Assembly: GCA_023251535.1 (NCBI GenBank)
Contig: JAHEYP010000003.1
Span: 62,001-126,000 of the forward strand
Direction: 5' to 3'
Length of the DNA: 64,000 bases
Source of the DNA: Bacteroidota bacterium
Lineage (GTDB): Bacteria; Bacteroidota; Bacteroidia; AKYH767-A; OLB10
This document shows positions 1-9,192 of this stretch, in pieces. The position numbers and the translations under genes are program-made. Under the pieces are notes generated by a model. It did no database searches. It was not told the origin of the DNA and saw only the letters and a list, made by a program, of their open reading frames with translations. Every line of letters starts with the position of its first letter. Positions within the stretch are counted from its first letter, which is position 1.

Positions 1-641
1 GTGAAAAATCGCTTTGGATAATAGGAGGTGACGGTTGGGCATACGATATTGGATTTAGTGGACTAGATCATGTGCTTTCAACTGGCGAGAATGTAAATAT
101 TTTGGTGTTGGATACTGAAGTATATTCAAATACCGGTGGACAAAAATCGAAATCTACTCCGATGGGATCTAGTGCGAAATTTGCGGTTAAAGGAAAACAA
201 ACCTCTAAAAAAGATTTAGCATTACAAGCCATTGCTCATGGTAATGCTTACGTTGCTCAAATTGCGATTGGTGCTAATGATCAGCATACGGTACGCACAT
301 TATTAGAAGCAGAAGCATACAATGGTCCATCAATCGTGATTGCATATAGTCATTGTATAGCTCACGGATATGATATGGCGAAAGGAGCGGAGCATCAAGT
401 GAACGCTGTTAAATCGGGTTACTGGCCATTGTTTAGATTTAATCCTAGAAAAGCAAGAGGAGAACGCTTCACACTTGATTCAAAAGAGCCAACATTGGCT
501 GTAGGTGATTTTATGTATAAAGAAAATCGATTTGATGTAATTCGTACAAGTAATCCTGCTCGCGCTGAAGACTTCTTACATCGCGAAGAATCAGAAGTTG
601 CCAATCATTGGGAACGCTTACTTACCTTAAAAGGATTGTAG
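1..641 (+). CDS. nifJ: Pyruvate:ferredoxin (flavodoxin) oxidoreductase, C-terminal part
   Basis: The reading frame is open from position 3 and the 5' part lies outside the window. About 212 C-terminal residues remain, from a family of about 1170-1200. The enzyme oxidatively decarboxylates pyruvate to acetyl-CoA and passes electrons to ferredoxin or flavodoxin in the cytoplasm. The visible part is the thiamine-diphosphate domain: the GGDGWAYDIGFSGLDHV stretch at the left edge and the LDTEVYSNTGGQKSKSTP stretch are diagnostic for NifJ-type enzymes, followed by SHCIAHGYDMAKG. A strong terminator follows the stop codon. The family assignment is very secure. The physiological acceptor is inferred. 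Confidence 0.95.
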   Translation, partial: EKSLWIIGGDGWAYDIGFSGLDHVLSTGENVNILVLDTEVYSNTGGQKSKSTPMGSSAKFAVKGKQTSKKDLALQAIAHGNAYVAQIAIGANDQHTVRTLLEAEAYNGPSIVIAYSHCIAHGYDMAKGAEHQVNAVKSGYWPLFRFNPRKARGERFTLDSKEPTLAVGDFMYKENRFDVIRTSNPARAEDFLHREESEVANHWERLLTLKGL

Positions 642-688
642 TTAATTAAATAGAGTGTTATCAGACACAAAAAATGTTGAATTAAAAT

Positions 689-712
689 GCCTCCCGAATG
701 GGAGGCTTTTTT
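689..712 (+). terminator. Rho-independent terminator after nifJ
   Basis: A perfect 7-bp stem (GCCTCCC/GGGAGGC) with a GAAT loop is followed by six T residues, 47 bases after the nifJ stop. Confidence 0.9.
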
Positions 713-852
713 GTGAGATGTAAAAATCTAAATGAGTTAAATGAATTTCATTGGACAACTAAAATATTAAGTAATTTTAATCTTAGTGTACATTATTATT
801 TATATAACCTGTTTCTGTTGATTTAAAGAATGTTTATTGGATGAGTAGATTA

Positions 853-900
853 AAACAAAAGAAGGTTGAACCTCATCGAGATTCAACCTTCTTTGTTTTT
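853..900 (-). terminator. Terminator after amt
   Basis: A long stem (GAAGGTTGAA at 861-870 with TTCAACCTTC at 882-891, extended by A/T pairs with one bulge) has an 11-base loop. Read on the minus strand it ends in a T-rich run. It sits about 80 bases beyond the amt stop and between two convergent genes, so it may work in both directions. Confidence 0.7.
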
Positions 901-978
901 GGTAACATAAAAATACCCTAGAAAAACATAAATAAAATTTTGAAAATAATTAGGATTATCGTTTGTCAATTATTTTTT

Positions 979-2202
979 CTACAATACTCCTTCATCATAA
1001 GCTTTTTCACCATGAAGTGAAATATCGAGTCCACTATCTTCATCTGCTTGAGATACTTTAACTGGAGTAATCAAATTGATTATTATAAGCATGGCGTATG
1101 TAAAGACGAAAGCATAGATACAAGCACTAACAACTGCAACTACTTGTTTTATAAAAAACATTGAATCGCCGTTTAACAATCCGTTGGCGCCGGCTGCATT
1201 CATCGCTTTTGATGCAAATACGCCAAGTAAAATGGTTCCTAAGCATCCTCCAACACCATGCACTCCCCAAACATCTAAAGCATCATCCCAACCCATTTTG
1301 TTTTTCATGTGAACTGCTACATAACAAACAATGCCTGCAATTATTCCTATTAAACATGCCGCAGGTAAAGTGACATATCCCGCAGCAGGAGTAATCGTTG
1401 CTAATCCCGCAACAGCTCCTGTCAATAATCCTACAAACTTAGGTTTTCTTACAAAGTACCATTCAATTGCTAGCCATGTAATAGCTGCGAACGATGCTGC
1501 AACGTCAGTATTTAAAAATGCTAATCCTGTTACAGCGTTAACGTCTAATGCGCTTCCTGCATTGAATCCATACCAACCAAACCATAATAATCCTGTTCCA
1601 ATGGCAATTAACGGAACACTGTTAGGAGTTGATTCTTTATCCCTTCTTTTTCCTACATAAATTACTGAAGCTAACGCTGCGAATCCTGCAGTTGCGTGAA
1701 CAACAATTCCTCCTGCGAAATCCATTACTCCCCATTTAGCTAATAATCCGCCACCCCATACCATATGAGCGAAAGGATAGTAAACTAATAGTTGCCAGAA
1801 AACAAGGAAAAGTAAATATGATTTAAATGTGATACGATTAATAAAGGCTCCAGTAATTAATGCAGGTGTAATAATTGCAAACATCATCTGGTATGCCATA
1901 AATACAAATTCCGGGAGCTTCGTGTTTCCAGCAAATGGTGTATTTAAATCTACTCCTTGCATGAATGCTTTATCGAAATTTCCGATTATTCCTCCTAATG
2001 AATCGCCACTGAAGCAAAGTGAATATCCACAAACAAACCACAGGATCGTGGTAATGCCCATTGATACAAAACTTTGAATCATAATTCCTAGGATATTTCT
2101 TTTTCCGGCTAATCCTCCGTAGAAGAATGCTAATCCCGGTGTCATTAGCATAACTAGGCTTGTCGCTAATAGCATGAAGCCTGTGGTACCTGTGTCAAAC
2201 AT
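979..2202 (-). CDS. amt: Ammonium transporter Amt
   Basis: A 407-residue inner-membrane protein of the Amt/MEP/Rh family with about 11 membrane segments, which imports ammonium or ammonia. The start (MFDTGTTGFMLLATSLVMLM) and the LAFFYGGL motif are typical. The twin pore histidines are visible in the contexts IVVHATAGFAALAS and WGVHGVGGCLGT. The gene lies 52 bp downstream of an OmpL-like porin on the same strand, so the two are probably co-transcribed. No glnB/glnK P-II gene, the usual partner, is adjacent. Control may act through the palindrome upstream of the porin, which is an inference. Confidence 0.95.
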   Translation of the reverse strand: MFDTGTTGFMLLATSLVMLMTPGLAFFYGGLAGKRNILGIMIQSFVSMGITTILWFVCGYSLCFSGDSLGGIIGNFDKAFMQGVDLNTPFAGNTKLPEFVFMAYQMMFAIITPALITGAFINRITFKSYLLFLVFWQLLVYYPFAHMVWGGGLLAKWGVMDFAGGIVVHATAGFAALASVIYVGKRRDKESTPNSVPLIAIGTGLLWFGWYGFNAGSALDVNAVTGLAFLNTDVAASFAAITWLAIEWYFVRKPKFVGLLTGAVAGLATITPAAGYVTLPAACLIGIIAGIVCYVAVHMKNKMGWDDALDVWGVHGVGGCLGTILLGVFASKAMNAAGANGLLNGDSMFFIKQVVAVVSACIYAFVFTYAMLIIINLITPVKVSQADEDSGLDISLHGEKAYDEGVL

Positions 2203-2254
2203 ATTTTATAGTATTTAGGTTAGTACTTAATTTTCGTTTTGATGAATTCAATTT

Positions 2255-3385
2255 TTAAAATGAAATCCCCATGTTTATAAGAAATTCTGTGCGGCTAGAA
2301 GTAGATTCTTTATCCCAATAAAATATTTCTTCGTTTTTGTCCATTTGAATTTGTCTGGCTTCTAATCGGATATACGCATTATCGATTGGTATGTATTCTA
2401 TTCCCAATGTTGCTCCCCACATATTATAACCGGTTGACTTGCCAGCTTTATCGACTATGACTGCCGACATAAATCCTTGCGGATCACTAAATAGTTCACC
2501 TCTTGCTGCAATTGCAAATTTTTTGACAACTTGATACTTTGCTGTAATAATCCCGCTAAACATATTAGCGGATTTTGAATGTGTAGTATCGCTATTGCTT
2601 TGTGTACAATAATCAATACCAATTTGATATTTCATCTTATTCATTTGATAGTTCATAAATAAGTTGTTGTGAATTCGCATATGTGATATTGAATCGGCTT
2701 CAGGCGTGTCGTCTCCAATATAATTGCTGTATCCAATATTGCCTTTATCACTCAATGCATATGTTGCAAGCAGTCCGAAAGATTTCTTTTTATTATTGTC
2801 TTCAAAGGTGTTGTAACCATTAAGAGCATAAAGACTTATAGAAATTTTATCGTTAGGTATATAGTTTAGTCTAGCGCCTGCTTCAAATGCTATTTCATAA
2901 AAAGTATTTATCGAAATAGAGCTTAGTAAATTTTCTTTCGGCATTAATCCCTCTGTTCCAAAGTGTGTCCTGAATAGTCCTGCATCAAGCCAAATTTTCG
3001 GGTGGATTTTAATGCCTGCATGAGCTTCCATGATTGCATTATATTTGCTAGACCACATTGCTTGTGGTATATCTCCATAATGAAGAGTTACAATACCTCT
3101 CGCTTTGTTAGAATTGTATTCGGCTGAAAGTACAGCGATGTTTATTCCAAATTGATTACTAACTGGAGAAATAGTTGGAAATTTTTGGAAATCACCAACT
3201 CCCACTGAATCTGTGTAGTAAGAGTAGTATGCATCAACATAGCCAGATATCTTAAAATTCGATTCGACTTTATTTATTTCAATTGATATTGTTGAGTCTG
3301 CAATTTGAGCGATGCCTGTATTATTGCTCGTTAATGCTACCAAAAGCAAGATTATGTTGCGTTTGATGTTTTTTAATCTTATCAT
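2255..3385 (-). CDS. Outer-membrane beta-barrel porin, OmpL-like
   Basis: A 376-residue protein with an N-terminal signal sequence (basic start, then a hydrophobic stretch ending near GIAQIADS). The rest has alternating aromatic and polar residues typical of a beta-barrel and ends in a hydrophobic residue (INMGISF), as outer-membrane barrels do. The sequence SGYVDAYYSYYTD near residue 50 and the barrel pattern match the putative beta-barrel porin-2 (OmpL-like) family of Bacteroidota. The place directly upstream of amt suggests passage of small nitrogen compounds across the outer membrane. That role is inferred. The substrate is unknown. Confidence 0.75.
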   Translation of the reverse strand: MIRLKNIKRNIILLLVALTSNNTGIAQIADSTISIEINKVESNFKISGYVDAYYSYYTDSVGVGDFQKFPTISPVSNQFGINIAVLSAEYNSNKARGIVTLHYGDIPQAMWSSKYNAIMEAHAGIKIHPKIWLDAGLFRTHFGTEGLMPKENLLSSISINTFYEIAFEAGARLNYIPNDKISISLYALNGYNTFEDNNKKKSFGLLATYALSDKGNIGYSNYIGDDTPEADSISHMRIHNNLFMNYQMNKMKYQIGIDYCTQSNSDTTHSKSANMFSGIITAKYQVVKKFAIAARGELFSDPQGFMSAVIVDKAGKSTGYNMWGATLGIEYIPIDNAYIRLEARQIQMDKNEEIFYWDKESTSSRTEFLINMGISF

Positions 3386-3777
3386 AATATTATTGTGATT
3401 GATGAGTCTAATAGTACAATTGATCAGTACTTTAAGTATTGATCAATTTCATTTTATTGATTATGTAAAGCAATTTATTTGCATTGTGATTTGTAAATCG
3501 AAATTTAAAATTATACATTAAAAATTTGAAATTCGACTAAATACAATGCATGTAATAACAATCATAACTTGATATGAGCTACGACAAAAATGTTACTTCA
3601 AAGGATGATATTTGTTAGGGAAAATTATGCTAATTCGCAGTTTGTTGGGTAGGGATGTAGTGAAATAATTTTGTTGAAACCTTTACTGAAAACTAGGTTT
3701 AATTGAAAAATATCTTAGTATTCGAAAATATTTATCTGAAGAAAATTTAAAGCACGTTTATTTAAAAACGTAAAAAG
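3386..3777. other. Intergenic region upstream of porin-amt
   Basis: This gap of 392 bases has no credible ORF on either strand. It is very AT-rich. It holds the large palindrome at 3418-3448 listed separately. The rest should contain the porin-amt promoter and the end of the nuclease transcript, but I see no clear terminator or TAnnTTTG box. Confidence 0.6.
3418..3448. promoter_or_regulatory. 31-bp palindrome, candidate operator of the porin-amt operon
   Basis: The arms AATTGATCAGTACTT (3418-3432) and AAGTATTGATCAATT (3434-3448) are reverse complements except for one position, with a single central base. The site lies 33 bp upstream of the porin start codon. No T-run follows it on either strand, which argues against a terminator. 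The regulator is unknown. Confidence 0.5.
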
Positions 3778-4491
3778 TCAGATATCAAATTTTATAATAA
3801 TTGGCATATGATCACTATAACTTATCCAATCAGAGTAATCGCCGTATTCAATATGAGTTATTTTATCTTGTAAATGAGCAGATGCAAAGCAATAATCAAG
3901 ATGATATGGTTTTTCAAGATTACGGTACAAATAGAATGTTGGATGTAATTCTTTTCCTTGTTGTTGATTTAGCAAAGTGTGATAAACACTTTGAATGTTA
4001 TAAGATTCAAGTTTTTCTACAACATGTGAGTGATTGCCAATTCTCTTTGGTTTATCCCAAATAGTGTTACTATTAAAATCTCCTGTTAAAATAGCGTGAT
4101 TGTTTTTTATTGTGTTTTTGTAGTATTGAATTGCCTTCCAGACTTGCTCCACATATTGGCCTTCGGGATCGTTTTTATTATTTGCCCAAATTGCTAAAAG
4201 GTTAAAAGAATTAGTTGACGCTTTTACATTAATAGGCAATACAAATTTTATATTGGGATTGTATTTCTTGTGAATTTTAATGTCATACTCGCTATAAGAA
4301 ATTACCGCTAATCCCTTATGATGATTATCTCCAATCCAAAAAATAACTTTGGGTTTTTTAAGATCATTGTCGAATTTAAGACGTGATGGATGTTCACATT
4401 CTTGAATCACCAATATGTCCGGCTCATATTTTAAAATATGCTTTGCTTTAGTTCGAAAAGCTCCTTGGCAATTCCATGTAATTAATTTCAT
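3778..4491 (-). CDS. Endonuclease/exonuclease/phosphatase family protein
   Basis: A 237-residue protein of the EEP fold (DNase I / exonuclease III / sphingomyelinase superfamily). The ordered motifs are visible: LITWNCQG at the start with the metal-binding Asn, LVIQECE near residue 30 with the metal-binding Glu, TGDFNSN near residue 140, and SDHMPII near the C-terminus with the catalytic Asp-His pair. No signal peptide is seen, so it should be cytoplasmic. It is shorter than exonuclease III (about 255-270 residues). The substrate (DNA, RNA or phosphoester lipid) cannot be told from sequence. It lies 32 bp downstream of the metallo-beta-lactamase gene and may share its transcript. Confidence 0.8.
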   Translation of the reverse strand: MKLITWNCQGAFRTKAKHILKYEPDILVIQECEHPSRLKFDNDLKKPKVIFWIGDNHHKGLAVISYSEYDIKIHKKYNPNIKFVLPINVKASTNSFNLLAIWANNKNDPEGQYVEQVWKAIQYYKNTIKNNHAILTGDFNSNTIWDKPKRIGNHSHVVEKLESYNIQSVYHTLLNQQQGKELHPTFYLYRNLEKPYHLDYCFASAHLQDKITHIEYGDYSDWISYSDHMPIIIKFDI

Positions 4492-4523
4492 GAAAAAATT
4501 TAAGTGGATTTGATTAAATAGGT

Positions 4524-5273
4524 TTACTTTTTTTGAAATCTTTTCAGAATCTTTAAAGTATGTTCTAAAGCACTTTTTTTATTGAAAGATTGGTGCCCTG
4601 GTATTATGATAGAGGGATTAGGAAATTTCGTTAGAACCCTATTGGCTGATTCGATCCATTTTGGAATATTGGCATCAGATAGATTTCCGGGACTGTCTGA
4701 ATCACAGCTCTTGATAAAGCAGCCTCCGTAGAGTGTCCTTTCGTTGTTAAACCAAATTACAATATTATCGGGACTATGTCCGTGCCCTGGATAAAATGTT
4801 TCAAATGAATATTGACCTAAATGAAATGTTGTATCGTTCACTAATAAAAATTCCGCCCTTGGTTTATTCCGCAAAATAGATAGGCTATCGGTTTTATTTG
4901 TTGTGTATGTTTTTATTCCTAATGAACGATAATAATATAATCCCGCAGTTCTATCTTCATGGAAATGTGTTGCAATACAAATGGAAACTGATTTGTTATG
5001 TTTTATTTTAATACTTTCTAATAAGGGCTGAAATTGTGTTGTGTCCCATGGAGTGTCTATTAAAACGACTCCATCATTGGTAACCACATACATGCCATTG
5101 GCGGGAAACAATTCGCCATTTCCAGGGTCTCCATAAGTTGTATAAACGTAAAAATCCTTTTTGATCTCTTTTATTTCAAGTTTTTTGTTTAATTGCTGCG
5201 AAAAACTAAAAATGGGCAAAAGAAATACAATTGTTGCCATTAGAAAATGGTTCTTTTTATTATTCCAGCTCAT
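4524..5273 (-). CDS. Subclass B1 metallo-beta-lactamase
   Basis: A 249-residue protein with a Sec signal peptide (cleavage near FSFSQQ, about residue 26), so it is periplasmic or exported. All six zinc ligands of subclass B1 are present in order: His103, His105 and Asp107 in HFHEDRTAG, His166 in GHGHSPDN, Cys185 in GGCFIKS, and His227 in PGHQ. The lysine three residues after the cysteine (Lys188), used in B1 enzymes to bind the substrate carboxylate, is also present. The sequence resembles BlaB/IND-type enzymes of Flavobacteriia along its length (VYTTYGD, VVLIDTPWD, LGIKTYTT). The family hydrolyses beta-lactams, including carbapenems. Actual activity is inferred. No mobile element is nearby, so it looks chromosomal and intrinsic. 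Confidence 0.9.
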   Translation of the reverse strand: MSWNNKKNHFLMATIVFLLPIFSFSQQLNKKLEIKEIKKDFYVYTTYGDPGNGELFPANGMYVVTNDGVVLIDTPWDTTQFQPLLESIKIKHNKSVSICIATHFHEDRTAGLYYYRSLGIKTYTTNKTDSLSILRNKPRAEFLLVNDTTFHLGQYSFETFYPGHGHSPDNIVIWFNNERTLYGGCFIKSCDSDSPGNLSDANIPKWIESANRVLTKFPNPSIIIPGHQSFNKKSALEHTLKILKRFQKK

Positions 5274-5374
5274 ATTAAAGGTGATTATGTTAATTGTAGA
5301 ATGAAAATATTAAAAAGTAAATTTGAACCTGAATTTAATGTTAAAATTGTAATTACATAGTTTGTGAATTGGAT

Positions 5375-5698
5375 TTATTTTTTCTTCAAAAGTTGCTTGG
5401 CTAATCTCCATTCGATGAATTCTTTTCCTTCTATTCTTAATGATTTTATATTGGATGAAAAGTGCTTTGCTGATTTCATAGCTTCCTTATGATTACCATT
5501 TCGATAAAATTGGTTGATTTCTTCATCATTTTCCCAAACTGACATTGTATACCAAATCTTTAAATTCCAGCTTCCAATCGCTTTGTATTTTATACAGTTG
5601 GAATTCTTTAGTTGTTGAAATATCTTGCTATTCATTTTTAAAAATGAAGGCAATTTTGAGTAAGAAATTATTTCAATCTGTGTTATTGAAATTGGCAT
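5375..5698 (-). CDS. Small dimeric alpha-beta-barrel-like protein (DUF3291-like)
   Basis: A 107-residue cytoplasmic protein with no signal peptide. The middle part (WNLKIWYTMSVWENDEEINQF, given as a pattern across residues 44-64) followed by HKEAMKSAKHF resembles the DUF3291 and antibiotic-biosynthesis-monooxygenase group, whose members form dimeric alpha/beta barrels and often act on small molecules. The function here is unknown. It lies 101 bp upstream of the metallo-beta-lactamase on the same strand and has a lysine-rich C-terminus. Confidence 0.5.
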   Translation of the reverse strand: MPISITQIEIISYSKLPSFLKMNSKIFQQLKNSNCIKYKAIGSWNLKIWYTMSVWENDEEINQFYRNGNHKEAMKSAKHFSSNIKSLRIEGKEFIEWRLAKQLLKKK

Positions 5699-5744
5699 AG
5701 TTGAGTAATTGCAAGTATTATTGAAATTGAAATTTGCTGCTTAA

Positions 5745-5780
5745 AACAAAGACAAACTAAATAATTAGCTTGTCTTTGTT
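5745..5780 (-). terminator. Terminator at the end of the nuo operon
   Basis: A perfect 11-bp inverted repeat (AACAAAGACAA and TTGTCTTTGTT) with a 14-base loop, followed on the minus strand by a short T-run. It lies about 65 bases beyond the stop of the small gene that ends the nuo operon. Confidence 0.65.
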
Positions 5781-5845
5781 GTACTTTAAAGAATTAAATT
5801 ACTCTTATGATTTAATATTATCGCAATTTTGTAAGAATGTAAATG

Positions 5846-6217
5846 TTAGCCATAATACGGCACATCACTTGCTTTTTCTTCCTCTTGTTTCCAATACCTC
5901 AATGTAACTACGTCGCCTTCTTTGGTGCGTAATAATCTTCCGAAAATTGCATTGGTACTGTTAAAGGTCATATCAGTTACGCCAACGGTGAATTGTGTTG
6001 GAGCAGGTGGCGGCGGAGGTGGAACGGCTTCTTCTCCTTCAGCAGGCGCAGGTGCTGGAGCAACTTTTGGAATAATTCCACTTACAACTACTGTATAGCC
6101 ATTGCCTTCTAATAAATTTTTTAAAAATTCAGCTCGCGTTGCTGTCACAGCTTTTTCGACGATGCAACATTTAGTGCCTTCAAGATCTTCGAATTCGTGA
6201 TTTTTATTGATTGCCAT
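5846..6217 (-). CDS. Hypothetical protein with proline-rich linker, last gene of the nuo operon
   Basis: A 123-residue protein with no signal peptide and no membrane segment. An N-terminal part (residues 1-50, containing CCIVEKAVTATRAEFLKNLL and GYTVVVSG) is joined to a C-terminal part (about 80-123, TQFTVGVTDMTFN to VTLRYWKQ) by a linker rich in Pro, Ala and Glu (PAPAPAEGEEAVPPPPPPAP). It starts 16 bp after nuoN on the same strand and a terminator follows it, so it is very likely co-transcribed with complex I. I do not recognise a named family. A role in assembly or as an accessory peripheral protein is possible but unproved. The Cys-Cys pair near residue 17 might bind metal. Confidence 0.7.
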   Translation of the reverse strand: MAINKNHEFEDLEGTKCCIVEKAVTATRAEFLKNLLEGNGYTVVVSGIIPKVAPAPAPAEGEEAVPPPPPPAPTQFTVGVTDMTFNSTNAIFGRLLRTKEGDVVTLRYWKQEEEKASDVPYYG

Positions 6218-6233
6218 TGTTCCTTCGGTTTTA

Positions 6234-7646
6234 TTAGATTCCGCTGCTTAATGAATAGATATAATTGTAAACTCCTCCTGCGAATCCTGTTACCAGAATT
6301 CCTATAACACAAATTGCAATTGCTATTCCCGGGATAATTCCCGCTTTGATATTTGCTATCGGCATTGCATTTTCATCCATAAAGATGGCTTTAACAATGC
6401 GTAAATAGTAGTACATCGATACAATCATGTTGATAGCAGCATATCCTACTAACAAATAATTCCCTGTTGATGCTCCTGATGTTAATAGGAATAGTTTCCC
6501 GAAGAATCCGGCAGTTGGTGGTACTCCTGCAAGTGAGAATAATGATATCGTTAAGAACCAACTTAACGCTGGATTTGTTTTGTAAAATCCTTTGTAGTCG
6601 CTGATGTTTTCTTTTCCACTCATTGAACTTACAACATTCACTACTCCGAATGCTCCAAGGTTAGAGAATAGATAAATCAACAGGAAGTAAATCATCGATG
6701 CTTCTCCTGCTTGTGTGCCTGAGCTAATACCTACTAATATAAATCCTACTTGTGCTATCGATGAGAATGCTAAGAAGCGTTTAATGTTTTCTTGTCGTAC
6801 GGCAAAAATATTTCCGATTCCTATTGTTAGTACTGAAGTAAGGAATAGCAGCACATACCAGATGTTCGCCATTGTGCCAAATACTTTATAGAGTACTGTG
6901 ATAAATACAAATGCTACCGCAGCTTTCGATACTACTGATAAGTAGGCCGCTACTGGTACCGGCGCTCCTTCGTAAACATCGGCTGTCCAGAAATGAAATG
7001 GTACTACCGAAAGTTTGAATGCAAATCCTGTGAACAATAATACAAATGCAAATACTTGTAATGCGTTATTGTCGAGTTGTGATGTGATTTGCACAAAGCT
7101 GAACGATCCTGTGGTTCCATAAATAAATGATACACCCATCAATAATAACGCTGAGCTAAATGCCGATGATAATATCATTTTCATTCCCGCTTCAGATGAG
7201 CTTGATTTGTTCAAGTTGAAATTGGCTAATGCTGCCATCGGTATAGTGCTCAATTCTAATCCTACATAAAACAGTAACAGGTTCCCTGATGATATCATAA
7301 AGAACATCCCAATTAATGTTGAGATGATTAACATGTAGAATTCAGGTAAGTGCTTATGTGTCTTAATACATGGATGCGCCATCAATGAAACTACTAATAA
7401 ACCTAAGTTTAACATATTCTTCTCGAATATCATTAACTCCGTTACTTTGTACATTCCGTTGAATAACTCTCCTGTAGTTGGTAGGATAAATCCCGCAAGG
7501 AAATTGATGAGCAATAAACTGTTAACGATACCTGCCCAATTTCTTGGACTGTTTTCATTGTCGCTTATTTTTAATATGAGTGTAATGAATAAGATGATGC
7601 ATAGTAGCAACTCTTGTTTCATCAATATGAGGAATTCGTTTAACAT
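6234..7646 (-). CDS. nuoN: NADH-quinone oxidoreductase subunit N
   Basis: A 470-residue inner-membrane protein with about 14 hydrophobic segments, one of the three antiporter-like proton-pumping subunits of complex I. Family signs are the LSVVPFHFWTADVYEGAP motif near residue 215, the conserved Lys in LSVVSKAAVAF, and LAFSSIAQVGF further on. It follows nuoM by 10 bp in the operon. The length is usual for NuoN. Confidence 0.96.
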   Translation of the reverse strand: MLNEFLILMKQELLLCIILFITLILKISDNENSPRNWAGIVNSLLLINFLAGFILPTTGELFNGMYKVTELMIFEKNMLNLGLLVVSLMAHPCIKTHKHLPEFYMLIISTLIGMFFMISSGNLLLFYVGLELSTIPMAALANFNLNKSSSSEAGMKMILSSAFSSALLLMGVSFIYGTTGSFSFVQITSQLDNNALQVFAFVLLFTGFAFKLSVVPFHFWTADVYEGAPVPVAAYLSVVSKAAVAFVFITVLYKVFGTMANIWYVLLFLTSVLTIGIGNIFAVRQENIKRFLAFSSIAQVGFILVGISSGTQAGEASMIYFLLIYLFSNLGAFGVVNVVSSMSGKENISDYKGFYKTNPALSWFLTISLFSLAGVPPTAGFFGKLFLLTSGASTGNYLLVGYAAINMIVSMYYYLRIVKAIFMDENAMPIANIKAGIIPGIAIAICVIGILVTGFAGGVYNYIYSLSSGI

Positions 7647-7656
7647 ACCCTAATTC

Positions 7657-9192
7657 TTATGATAATATGGTGCGTCCAATGTTTGCCATTAATCCGTGGA
7701 CACCCGGACCAATTAAATCACTTAACCAAAATGGAGCAATACCAATCGTTACAATTCCGATTAATAGTACTATTGCAGCTAATTTTTCATTCCATGTTGC
7801 ATCGCTGAGATGCAGATGATGATCGTCTACTATCGGTCCCATGATCGATTTTCCAGCAGCTCTTAGTATATACACTGCCGTTACTACGATTGAAGCACAT
7901 GATAATATGGTTGCGATTCTATATCCTGTTTCTACATGTTGCCATGAGCCCATAAATACTGTCATCTCTGCTACGAATCCGCTAAAACCTGGTAATCCTA
8001 ACGAGCATAAACCTGCAATCACAAATATGCTGCTGATGAACGGCATCACTTTTAATAGTCCTCCTAATTGCGCCAACATTCTGGTATGCGTTCTTTCATA
8101 GATCATACCGATAGCGGCGAAGAATAGGGCTGTCATTAATCCGTGAGAGATCATTTGCATCACCGCTCCTGTAATTGCTGTTTCGTTCATCATTCCGATT
8201 CCGAGTAAAACAAATCCGCAGTGACTTACAGATGAATACGCATTGATGTATTTCAAATCGGTTTGCATCATTGTAGCAAATGCTCCGTAAATAATAGCTA
8301 TTGCCGCCAATAATATTATGTAGGGTGAATAAGCATGTGCCGCTTCTGGCATTAAATATGTAGCAACTCTTAAGCAACCATATCCACCTAATTTCATTGA
8401 GATTCCTGCAAGAAACATCGATGCTGCTGTAGGAGCAGAGCTATGTCCGTCGGGTACCCATGTATGGAATGGGAATAAAGCACCAAAGATTCCGAAGCCT
8501 ATAAATGCAAATGGGAAGAATAACATCTGCGCCGATAAAGGAAGATGTCTTACCGATAGTTCAAGTATATTGAATGTATGCTGACCGTGAATATCTGCAC
8601 TGTTAAAATAGATGCCCATCAATCCTAAGAATACTAATGCAGATCCTCCCATTAACATCAACGCAAGTTTCATGGCGCTATATTCTTTTCTTCCGCTGCC
8701 CCATACTCCGATTAATAAGAACTTCGGTATTACCGCAATTTCTAAGAAGAAGAACATCACGAATAAGTCGAGGGAGATGAAGAATCCGTAAGCTCCTGCA
8801 CTTAATAACATAAGTAAGAAGAAAAATTCGCGACTTAATTTTTCCATCTTCCACGATACTAAGACTCCTGCTAGTACAACAAATGCTGAGAGTAAGATCA
8901 TAGCCATTGCTATTCCGTCAATTCCTGTTGTATAAGCAATGCCTAACGACGGGAACCATTGGAATGAAGAGTAGAATAACATGGGAGCTAAATTTCCTGC
9001 TGCACGTTCTGCATAGAATGCTGCTAATAAGGCAAAACTTAATAGTAGCTGCAAAGCAGATCCTAGGAAGGCAATCATGCGTACTTGCTTTAACTCTTTA
9101 AAGAAGAGAGTAGCTAAAGCTGTAAGTACTGGTATAAGGACTAATATATGTAGGTTCATGGCTTGACGATCATTTAACGAGATAAATAGCAA
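7657..9192 (-). CDS. nuoM: NADH-quinone oxidoreductase subunit M
   Basis: A proton-pumping antiporter-like subunit of complex I with about 14 membrane segments. Signs include FFLEIAVIPKFLLIGVWG with the conserved Glu, FPFHTWVPDGHSSAPTAASM, and a Lys in GISMKLGGYG. The longest ORF (511 residues) overlaps nuoL by 23 bp. A start at the methionine at 9159 (MNLHILVLIPVLTALATL, 500 residues) begins directly with the first membrane segment and removes the overlap, so I prefer it. Co-transcribed with the rest of the operon. Confidence 0.95.
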   Translation of the reverse strand: MLFISLNDRQAMNLHILVLIPVLTALATLFFKELKQVRMIAFLGSALQLLLSFALLAAFYAERAAGNLAPMLFYSSFQWFPSLGIAYTTGIDGIAMAMILLSAFVVLAGVLVSWKMEKLSREFFFLLMLLSAGAYGFFISLDLFVMFFFLEIAVIPKFLLIGVWGSGRKEYSAMKLALMLMGGSALVFLGLMGIYFNSADIHGQHTFNILELSVRHLPLSAQMLFFPFAFIGFGIFGALFPFHTWVPDGHSSAPTAASMFLAGISMKLGGYGCLRVATYLMPEAAHAYSPYIILLAAIAIIYGAFATMMQTDLKYINAYSSVSHCGFVLLGIGMMNETAITGAVMQMISHGLMTALFFAAIGMIYERTHTRMLAQLGGLLKVMPFISSIFVIAGLCSLGLPGFSGFVAEMTVFMGSWQHVETGYRIATILSCASIVVTAVYILRAAGKSIMGPIVDDHHLHLSDATWNEKLAAIVLLIGIVTIGIAPFWLSDLIGPGVHGLMANIGRTILS

